Positions 41,932 to 48,688 of a DNA stretch of 64,000 bases are shown one piece after another (the stretch's first letter is position 1; each line of letters begins with the position of its first letter). This DNA is from Aldehydirespirator sp965205155 (GTDB lineage Bacteria > Actinomycetota > Acidimicrobiia > Acidimicrobiales > Aldehydirespiratoraceae), in contig OZ242033.1 in NCBI GenBank assembly GCA_965205155.1, positions 1 to 64,000 of the forward strand, read 5' to 3'. The notes under the pieces were generated by a model, which was given only the letters and a program-made list of their open reading frames with translations, was not told where the DNA came from and did no database searches. A program made the position numbers and the translations under genes.

Positions 41932-43310
41932 GCCACCAAGTCCTCGAACCTCAAGCCCGATCCTCTGATCGCGTCGATGGCGACCAGCCGAGGTGTGAAG
42001 GTTGCCGCGAATATGTCGTCGTCGGCGCCAGAACCACGAACGACGCTCTCGGGGGGAGCTAGCTCCTCGATACCCGGACCGGTGAATCCCGCTGCCAACA
42101 CCACATCAGGCGGATCAGACATGTCAGCGATAGCGGAGCGAATCATGTCTCGAGCCTGGGCCCATAACTTCACTCCAGCGCCGTGCAGGCCCATGACCGA
42201 GCCCACCCTCGTACTACTGGTGCTGACCTGGATTCGGCCGTCGCGGACCGCAGTGAATTCGTGCGTCGGATCAGTCAGAATCTCGCCAAGCGCCAACAAC
42301 AGCTGTGCCATCGGGACGCGAGCAGCCTCAGAGTCCGGATGGTAGGGATCGGACTTACACAACCAGACAGCCCGCAACATTCCGAGTGTGCGAAGGCCAG
42401 CCTCCTGCAAGCGGCTGACAAGATCTTCAAAGCGTCCGTCCTCGATCGTCCGGCCGTGCTCGACGCACAGGCTCCTCGCTGCTTCTCTGATCGCCTCACA
42501 GCATTCTCTCACGACGCGCTTTGCGAGTAGAGCCATAAACCCACACCAGGCCAGATTCACCACGTTGCTCTCCGGCAGAGACAGACCAGCTGCGAAAGGC
42601 GATGTGTCGTCGGGGTCTACGAGATAGACGTTTGGTGCGCCTGGATCAATCCGGCGAACGCGAGTGACGCTCTCAGTCAAGATCGCTGTAGGGCTCCCTA
42701 AGCCCGCGAACACCAAGAACGGCGTTGCAGACACGCGCATGGTGACCAGATCCATCCAAGTGTCCTCCCACGCGTCCTCCAATTCGCTCTTCCGCAGAAT
42801 CCAGTCGGCAGCGGCGCTGTCAGCATTGCCGTGCAGGTAGATGACGCACTTGGATCCAAGATCCTGCACGGTCTCGGGTCCGCTGATCACATCGATGTCG
42901 TTGGCGCCGAGTTCCACAAGGGCGTTAGTCAGGGCCAGATCGTAGTTCAACGTGATCACGCAGCTGACCGCACCCTCGATCATCAGCGCTGCGGCATCGA
43001 GATGCCCTGAGTTGGGGCGGGCAAAACGAAAATCCCGTCTCGGCAGGCGGGTCACGACTTCTTCTTTGGACCCGGTTCGCCCAAAGACGAACTCCGCAAG
43101 CGCCGACAAGTCCTCCACATCTCGGAACTCGCCCTGTTGGATGACTCTATCCGCGACGAGCTGCCCATGAACCTCGAGCGAGTATTCGCTGGACAACTTT
43201 AGGCCAGTGGGATCTTCGATAGAGCAGCCTGCGCCCACCACAAGCGCCACCCGCCCGCTGCGTGACGCCACCGCCTGCAACAGGTCAGCCGGCACCGCGC
43301 TCGAAGACAC
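41928..43310 (-). CDS. SIR2-domain effector protein
   Basis: 460 residues from GTG 43310. The SIR2 NAD-binding motifs are in order: VVGAGCSIEDPTG (about 24-36), CVITLNYDLALTNAL (about 117-131), KCVIYLHGNADS (about 154-165) with the catalytic His in LHG, and FAGLGSPTAILTESV (about 201-215). Residues beyond 270 form a separate, mostly helical and beta C-terminal domain, as expected for an effector joined to an ABC-3C C-terminal domain. In Thoeris, DSR, SIR2-HerA and Lamassu-type systems, SIR2 domains degrade NAD+ during phage infection. It is the first gene of the operon. Confidence 0.85.
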   Translation of the reverse strand: MSSSAVPADLLQAVASRSGRVALVVGAGCSIEDPTGLKLSSEYSLEVHGQLVADRVIQQGEFRDVEDLSALAEFVFGRTGSKEEVVTRLPRRDFRFARPNSGHLDAAALMIEGAVSCVITLNYDLALTNALVELGANDIDVISGPETVQDLGSKCVIYLHGNADSAAADWILRKSELEDAWEDTWMDLVTMRVSATPFLVFAGLGSPTAILTESVTRVRRIDPGAPNVYLVDPDDTSPFAAGLSLPESNVVNLAWCGFMALLAKRVVRECCEAIREAARSLCVEHGRTIEDGRFEDLVSRLQEAGLRTLGMLRAVWLCKSDPYHPDSEAARVPMAQLLLALGEILTDPTHEFTAVRDGRIQVSTSSTRVGSVMGLHGAGVKLWAQARDMIRSAIADMSDPPDVVLAAGFTGPGIEELAPPESVVRGSGADDDIFAATFTPRLVAIDAIRGSGLRFEDLVA

Positions 43311-43450
43311 CGCTCGACTCTAGCGTCCGGCACGCACACGGCTCCGAGTGGCCACTCCACCGGTCTCGGCGCCTCGGTAGCTGTTGCACTGCTATCAACC
43401 CGTGCAGCCGCGGCGGCCCCCCGCACAACCGACCATCCCCCTGTAACGCA

Positions 43451-43543
43451 GCTACCGGAGCCAGTGTCGCCTAGCTACCGGAACCGCGTCCCCAAAGTGT
43501 CACACACCTACCGGAGCCAACGCGTCAAGCATGTACCGGGACA
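43451..43543. repeat. Four TACCGG(A/G)-type direct repeats upstream of the SIR2 operon
   Basis: GCTACCGGAGCCA at 43451, GCTACCGGAACC at 43474, CCTACCGGAGCCA at 43507 and TGTACCGGGACA at 43532. The TACCGG cores are spaced 23, 33 and 25 bp. They lie 140-230 bp upstream of the operon start and could be regulator sites. Confidence 0.6.
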
Positions 43544-43568
43544 GCACACCCGTTTTCTGGGATCACAT

Positions 43569-43588
43569 ATTAGAAAATCCATTAGAAG
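43569..43588. repeat. Right subterminal 20-bp repeat (ATTAGAA-type)
   Basis: Matches 32286-32305 at 19 of 20 positions, same orientation, 39 bp inside attR. Confidence 0.7.
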
Positions 43589-43606
43589 ATCGGCCTGAGC
43601 GCGGCG

Positions 43607-43626
43607 AAGCCCAGGTCGGGGCGGTG

Positions 43627-43644
<18 letters not shown>
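43607..43644. terminator. Hairpin AAGCCCAGGTC/GACCTGGGCTT next to tRNA-fMet
   Basis: 11-bp perfect stem. On the plus strand it is followed by TTTT; on the minus strand it lies directly downstream of the tRNA and may end that transcript. The right half is in the att repeat. Confidence 0.6.
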
Positions 43645-43723
<79 letters not shown>

Positions 43724-43782
43724 GAGCGATTCTACCGGGGGCGGCGATCCGCCCGCAACGCCTCGGCGCCGGGGCCGGAGCG

Positions 43783-44553
43783 CTACTTGGGCGGCAGGCG
43801 GATGCCCGCGTCGACCCTTATGACCTCGCCGTTCATGTAGTCGTTGGTGATCAGTTCCATCACCATCGAGGCCAGCTCGTCGGCGGTGCCCAGACGCTTG
43901 GGGAACAGCACGCCCTCGGCCAGGCGGGCCTTGAACTCCTCGGCCGCCTCCCCGGTGCCGTAGATCGGCGTGTTGATCAGCCCCGGCGCGATGGTGTTGA
44001 CCCTCACCCCCAGCGGCACGAGGTCCCTCGCTATGGGCAGGGTCATGCCCACCACCCCGCCCTTGGAGGCCGAGTAGGCGTTCTGGCCGGTCTGGCCGTC
44101 GAACGCCGCCACCGAGGCCATGTTGACGATCGCGCCCCGCTGGCCGTCGGCGTCCACCGGCTCCGTGCCGGCCATGGCGGCCGCGGCCAGGCGGATGCAG
44201 TTGAACGTGCCGATCAGGTTGGTGGCCACCACCCGCTCGAAGCGCTCCAGCGGCATGGGCTGGCCGTGGCGGTCGACCGTGCGCACCGCAGTGGAGATCC
44301 CGGCCGAGTTGACCAGCACCCGCAGGGCGCCCAGCTCGCCGGCGACCTCCACCGCGGCCTGCACCGGCACCTCCTCGGCCACGTCGCCCTCCACGAACAC
44401 CCCGCCGACCTCGGCGGCCGCCTCGGCGCCCTTGGCTGCCTGGATGTCGAGGATCACGCAGTGGGCGCCCAGCCCGGCCAGCCGGCGCGCGCACGCCCGT
44501 CCTATGCCCGACGCTCCGCCGGTGACAATGGCCGCAGCCCCTGCCAATTCCAT
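43783..44553 (-). CDS. SDR, 3-hydroxyacyl-CoA dehydrogenase type II-like
   Basis: 256 residues from ATG 44553. AAIVTGGASGIGRACARRLAGLGAHCVILD is the NAD-binding TGxxxGIG with an Asp that favours NAD+ over NADP+. VLVNSAGIS is the NAG motif, and YSASKGGVVGMTLPIARDL has the YxxxK pair with Ser in VNMASVAAFDG. TPIYGTGEAAEEFKARLAEGVLFPKRLGTADELASMVMELITNDYMNGEVIRVDAGIR is typical of HSD17B10-like enzymes of fatty-acid or branched-chain acyl-CoA oxidation. It lies just outside the island. Confidence 0.87.
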   Translation of the reverse strand: MELAGAAAIVTGGASGIGRACARRLAGLGAHCVILDIQAAKGAEAAAEVGGVFVEGDVAEEVPVQAAVEVAGELGALRVLVNSAGISTAVRTVDRHGQPMPLERFERVVATNLIGTFNCIRLAAAAMAGTEPVDADGQRGAIVNMASVAAFDGQTGQNAYSASKGGVVGMTLPIARDLVPLGVRVNTIAPGLINTPIYGTGEAAEEFKARLAEGVLFPKRLGTADELASMVMELITNDYMNGEVIRVDAGIRLPPK

Positions 44554-44643
44554 GTCGGTCCCCTTCGCTCGGAGCCGGCCAACCCGCACAACTTAGGGGC
44601 CGCGCTGACGGCCCGCAGTTCTCGCCTCACCGACACATGCCGA

Positions 44644-44710
44644 GGCTGGTTCCTTCTTGACGTAGTTGTGCGCCTCATAGCGGTACAACTACGTCAAGAA
44701 AGAGCCAGCC
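44644..44710. repeat. Long hairpin element, copy 2 (26-bp arms, two mismatches)
   Basis: The inner 16 bp of the arms (44654-44669 and 44685-44700) are perfect and identical to copy 1 at 11707-11757. The 15-nt spacer matches the reverse complement of copy 1's spacer at 13 of 15 positions. Confidence 0.92.
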
Positions 44711-44783
44711 GGGTCGCGAGCGGTGCTCACCTGCCTTGATGCGCACATGGAGGTTGAACGGACAGCCCGCCCGCCAGCGGCAC

Positions 44784-46892
44784 TCAGTCGGCCAGGACGC
44801 CGACCACGTCGTCCAGCACGGGCAGGCTATTGGGTGGGCCGAGCACGGTGATCTGATCGTCGGCCTCCAGCACCAGGTCGGCCTCGGCCCGCAACACCCG
44901 GCCCTCGCGGCTGACCGCCTCCAGGAAGAAGCCCGCATCGATGGTCAGCGCCCCCACCCGACGGCCGATCAGCGCCGACGTGGACAGCTCCGGCATCAGC
45001 GGGTACTGGCCGATCGACAGGTCCGGCAGCAGGGCTTCCTTCACCTCGGCCTCGAAGGCGGCCTCGGCCACCGCCTCGGCCCGGTCCGAGTGGAGGTAGG
45101 CGGCCAGCTCGCCGGCCAGGCGCAGCACCCGGCCCGGCTCGGCGCTGCACCCGGCCAGGAAGAACAGGGCCTTCACCTGCTCGTCCCGGCCGCCCCAGGC
45201 CGCGGGGATGCGGATGCCGCCCGCGGCCCGCACGATCACCAGGTAGTCGTCGTCGGTGTCGAAGAAGGCCACCGGCGTGGCGGTGGGATGCTGCTCCGAC
45301 GGTTGGACCCACAGCGAGCCCGACTCCAGGAAACGGTCGGTGACCGTGGCCACGTCCACGTTCGTCTGGCCCGACAGCACCTCCGACGCCCGCACGGCAG
45401 CCTCGTTGATGTCGGTGCCCTGGGGGATGCTCACCACTGCGGCCCGGGCGATCAGCCCCGGGTACTCGTCGGCGACCCGAACGCCGTGGCTCTGCACCGC
45501 CGCACTCAGTTCCCGGTCCAGGCCCCGGTCCACCAGCCGCCCCCAGCGCTCGAACACGTGGTAGATGGCCCCTCCGTGCATCGAGCGGGTGCGCCCGTAG
45601 AACACGTACCACAACACCCCCACCACCACCGACGCCCCGGTCAGCAGCAACGCCACCGCACCCAGCTCGACGATCAGGTACAGGTCGATGGCGATCCCCG
45701 CCAGCTGCAGGTAGGGGAACAGCGGCGCGGTGAAGCCCGGCGCGTACGAGGCGATCCGCGATGCCCGCAGCACCAGCACCGCCGAGTTGACCAGCGCCAG
45801 GGTCAGCAGCACGAAGGCGCTGGCCACCTTGGCGATGGCGGCCACGTCGAGGGTCAGCACCACCACGGCCATCCCCGCGCCGGTCACCGCCACGCCCCAG
45901 GCCGGCGTGTTGAACCGGTTGAGCCGGCCCAGCCTCTCGCCCACCAGCCGGTCGCGGCTCATGGCCAGCGGGTAGCGGGCCGCGGCCAGGATCCCGGCGT
46001 TGGTGGCCGACGAGAAGGCGGCCAGAGCGGCTACCACCACCAGCACCGCCCCCGCGGTGGGCATCACGTCCTCCGCCGCCGAGTAGATCGGGGCCAGGTC
46101 GTCGTGCAGCCGCGACGGCGGGACCACCGCCACCGCCACCAGCACTCCGAGCGTGTACAGGGCGGTGCTGACCAGCAGCGACAGCCCCATCCCCAACGGG
46201 ATGTTGCGGGACGGGTCGTTGATCTCCTCGGCCGCGCTGGCCACCTTGGTCAGCCCGCCGTAGGACACGAACACCAGCCCGACGACGCTGATCAACCCGC
46301 CCGTCCCGTCGGCGAAGAACGGCTCCAGGTAGTCGCCGCCGTCCCCGCCGCCGTCCCCGCCGCCGACCCGGGGCAGCCCCACCGCGATGAACCAGCCCAT
46401 CACGGCCAGCACGAAGCCCACCAGCAGCATCTGCACCCCCGCGCTGGCCCTGGTGCCCAGGATGTTGATGATGGTGAAGCCCGCGATCAGCAGCACCGCC
46501 AGCGGCTTGGCCGGCACGTCGAGGACGATGTTGAGGTAGGCGCTCATGCCGACCAGGGCGAAGGCGTCCTTGAGCACCAGCGACAGCCATGTGGCCATGC
46601 CCGAGAAGGTTCCGACGGCCGGCCCGTAGGCCCGCACCAGGAAGTAGTAGGCGCCCCCGGCCCGGGGCATGGCCGTGGAGAGCTCGGCCACGCTCAGCAT
46701 GGCGGGCACGGCCACCACGCCGGCCAGGGCGTAGGCCAGCACCGCGCTGGGTCCGGCGTCGGCCGCGGCCAGGCCCGGCAGCAGGAACAGGCCCGAGGAG
46801 AGCATCGCGCCGGTGCTCAGGACGAAGACATGTCGCAGCCCCAGCGAGCGGGACAGCCCGGCTAGCACCCCGCCCGAGCCTTGCCCGTTCAC
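44784..46892 (-). CDS. APC-family permease with C-terminal EIIA-like and TrkA-C-like domains
   Basis: 702 residues. Twelve transmembrane helices (about 15-435) begin with LGLRHVFVLSTGAMLSSGLFLLPGLAA, the APC GxxxxxGxF helix. A Gly/Asp loop (GGGDGGGDGGD) sits after helix 6. Residues about 475-620 (VVSIPQGTDINEAAVRASEVLSGQTNVDVATVTDRFLESG...PTATPVAFFDTD) resemble a PTS EIIA type-2 fold without an obvious phosphorylatable His. The last 80 residues resemble a TrkA-C domain (VGALTIDAGFFLEAVSREGRVLRAEADLVLEADDQITVLGPPNSLPVLDDVV). Transport of an amino acid gated by nucleotide or metabolite binding is the likely role. Confidence 0.8.
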   Translation of the reverse strand: MNGQGSGGVLAGLSRSLGLRHVFVLSTGAMLSSGLFLLPGLAAADAGPSAVLAYALAGVVAVPAMLSVAELSTAMPRAGGAYYFLVRAYGPAVGTFSGMATWLSLVLKDAFALVGMSAYLNIVLDVPAKPLAVLLIAGFTIINILGTRASAGVQMLLVGFVLAVMGWFIAVGLPRVGGGDGGGDGGDYLEPFFADGTGGLISVVGLVFVSYGGLTKVASAAEEINDPSRNIPLGMGLSLLVSTALYTLGVLVAVAVVPPSRLHDDLAPIYSAAEDVMPTAGAVLVVVAALAAFSSATNAGILAAARYPLAMSRDRLVGERLGRLNRFNTPAWGVAVTGAGMAVVVLTLDVAAIAKVASAFVLLTLALVNSAVLVLRASRIASYAPGFTAPLFPYLQLAGIAIDLYLIVELGAVALLLTGASVVVGVLWYVFYGRTRSMHGGAIYHVFERWGRLVDRGLDRELSAAVQSHGVRVADEYPGLIARAAVVSIPQGTDINEAAVRASEVLSGQTNVDVATVTDRFLESGSLWVQPSEQHPTATPVAFFDTDDDYLVIVRAAGGIRIPAAWGGRDEQVKALFFLAGCSAEPGRVLRLAGELAAYLHSDRAEAVAEAAFEAEVKEALLPDLSIGQYPLMPELSTSALIGRRVGALTIDAGFFLEAVSREGRVLRAEADLVLEADDQITVLGPPNSLPVLDDVVGVLAD

Positions 46893-46994
46893 GTATGTCC
46901 CACCGGCCGGGCCATCCCCAAACCTAACCCGGCCCGCTCCCCACGCTCAACACACCGCCAGCGGATCGAGCACGGCTAGCCGCGCCCCGGAGAA

Positions 46995-47039
46995 TCTCGG
47001 GTGACTATTGCGCACCCACTGCCCAAAGGTCACCCGAGA
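46995..47039. repeat. Inverted repeat upstream of the FMN glutamate-synthase-like gene
   Basis: TCTCGGGTGAC (46995-47005) and GTCACCCGAGA (47029-47039), 11-bp perfect arms and a 23-nt spacer. The 8-bp TCTCGGGT recurs in the inverted repeat at the other end of the gene (48610-48659). Confidence 0.75.
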
Positions 47040-47079
47040 ACGGCTGAGGCGTTGCACAGCCAATACCGCGACACGCCAC

Positions 47080-47085
47080 TAGCGT
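47080..47085 (+). promoter_or_regulatory. Leaderless -10 box TAGCGT
   Basis: It lies 6 nt before ATG 47092 with no ribosome-binding site between. Confidence 0.45.
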
Positions 47086-47091
47086 TCGGGC

Positions 47092-48663
47092 ATGACCTGG
47101 TGGCTGTGGGCGCTGGCCGCTATCGGTGCCGTGCTCGTCGTCACGACCGTCTACGACGTGGTGCAGAAGCGCCACGCCATCCTGCGCAACTTCCCGATCA
47201 TCGGCCACCTGCGCTACCTGCTGGAGTCGTTCGGCCCGGAACTGCGCCAGTACATCGTCAGCGACAACGACGAGGAGCGGCCCTTCAACCGCAACCAGCG
47301 CCGCTGGGTGTACGCCACCGCCAAGAAGGAGAACCCGTACTTCGGGTTCGGCTCGGACAACCGGGTCGAGGCCGACGGCTACGTGTTCTTCCGGCACTCG
47401 GCCTTCCCGGTGGAGTGCGACGCCCCGCCCGGCGAGCTGCGGGCGGCCAAGGTGCTCGGCGCGTGGCGCAACCGGCCCGGCGCCTTCCGGCCCGGCTCGG
47501 TGGTGAACATCTCGGGCATGTCCTACGGCTCGCTGTCGGGCCCCGCCGTGGAGGCCCTCAACCGGGGCTCGGCCATGGCCGGATGCCTGCACAACACCGG
47601 CGAGGGCGGCATCAGCGAATACCACCGCAAGGGCGCCGACCTGACCTTCCAGCTGGGCACCGGCTACTTCGGCGCTCGCACTGCCGACGGGCGCTTCTGC
47701 ATGGACAGCTTCCTGGCCAGCCTCGACTCGGCTCCGGTCAGGGCGGTGGAGTTGAAGCTGAGCCAGGGGGCGAAGCCCGGTCTGGGCGGGGTCCTGCCCG
47801 CGCCGAAGGTCACGCCGGCCATCGCCGAGGCCCGGGGCGTGCCGGTGGGGGTGACCGTGCGGAGCCCCAACCACCACCCGGAGTTCGACGACGTGGCCGG
47901 ACTCGTCGACTTCGTGGAGCGCATCGCCGACGCCTCCGGGCTCCCGGTGGGGATCAAGTCCGCGGTGGGCGACCGGCGCTTCTGGGTCGAGCTCGCGTCC
48001 CGCATGGCCGACACCGGTCGGGGGCCCGACTTCATCACCGTCGACGGAGGCGAGGGCGGCACCGGCGCGGGGCCGCTCACGTTCACCGACCACGTGTCGC
48101 TGCCGTTCCGGGTCGGGTTCGCCGAGGTCTACCAGGCCTTCGCGGAGGCCGACCTGAACGAGGCGGTGGTGTTCGTGGGGTCGGGCAAGCTCGGCTTCGG
48201 GCCGGACGCGATGGTGGCCATGGCCCTGGGGGTCGACCTGATCGGCGTGGGCCGGGAGGCGATGATGGCCGTGGGCTGCATCCAGGCCCAGCGTTGCCAC
48301 AGCGGCCGCTGCCCCACCGGCGTGGCCACCCAGAGCAAGTGGCTCACCCGGGGGCTCGACCCGGCCTCCAAGGCGGTGCGGGTGGCGAACTATGTGTCCG
48401 GGCTGCGACAGGAGCTGCGCATGCTGGCCGAGGCCATGGGCGAGGAGCATCCGTCGCTGGTGGACCCGGCCGCGGTGGAGATGCGGATCCGCCGCGGCGA
48501 GCTGCTGCCCATCCTCGAGGCCATCGGCTACTCCGACGAAGCCAGGGACGCCCGCATCGCCCTGGGCCAAGTGGCCCGCGAGGCCCGCATCTTCGCCGAG
48601 GGCGCCAGCGATCTCGGGTCGATTCCGGTGGCCACACGACCCAGAACAGACCCGAGATCCTGA
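47092..48663 (+). CDS. FMN-binding glutamate synthase-like protein (GltB central domain)
   Basis: 523 residues. An N-terminal transmembrane helix (WLWALAAIGAVLVVTTVYDVV) is followed by NFPIIGHLRYLLESFGPELRQY, the start of the glutamate-synthase-like family. The FMN barrel has SVVNISGMSYGSLSGPAVEALNRG, HNTGEGGISEYHRKGADLTFQLGTGYFG, TVDGGEGGTGAGPLTFTDH and an Fe-S type CIQAQRCHSGRCPTGVATQ near the C-terminus. It lacks the glutaminase domain, so it is not a full GOGAT. Flanking inverted repeats share TCTCGGGT. Translation probably starts on a leaderless mRNA. Confidence 0.85.
   Translation: MTWWLWALAAIGAVLVVTTVYDVVQKRHAILRNFPIIGHLRYLLESFGPELRQYIVSDNDEERPFNRNQRRWVYATAKKENPYFGFGSDNRVEADGYVFFRHSAFPVECDAPPGELRAAKVLGAWRNRPGAFRPGSVVNISGMSYGSLSGPAVEALNRGSAMAGCLHNTGEGGISEYHRKGADLTFQLGTGYFGARTADGRFCMDSFLASLDSAPVRAVELKLSQGAKPGLGGVLPAPKVTPAIAEARGVPVGVTVRSPNHHPEFDDVAGLVDFVERIADASGLPVGIKSAVGDRRFWVELASRMADTGRGPDFITVDGGEGGTGAGPLTFTDHVSLPFRVGFAEVYQAFAEADLNEAVVFVGSGKLGFGPDAMVAMALGVDLIGVGREAMMAVGCIQAQRCHSGRCPTGVATQSKWLTRGLDPASKAVRVANYVSGLRQELRMLAEAMGEEHPSLVDPAAVEMRIRRGELLPILEAIGYSDEARDARIALGQVAREARIFAEGASDLGSIPVATRPRTDPRS
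48610..48659. repeat. Inverted repeat at the 3' end of the FMN glutamate-synthase-like gene
   Basis: GATCTCGGGTC (48610-48620) and GACCCGAGATC (48649-48659), 11-bp perfect arms with a 28-nt spacer, overlapping the last codons. The stop TGA at 48661 follows. It converges with the UPF0182 gene and may terminate both. Confidence 0.75.
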
Positions 48664-48688
48664 TTCGACCGGCCGGGGCCGAGGAGCC

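Noticed and set aside
43451..43543. CRISPR array
   Set aside because: Repeat blocks are 12-13 bp with variable 23-33-bp period and no Cas genes nearby.
44736..46865. 709-residue plus-strand frame opposite the APC permease
   Set aside because: High-GC antisense frame, dominated by His/Gln/Arg, no motif.
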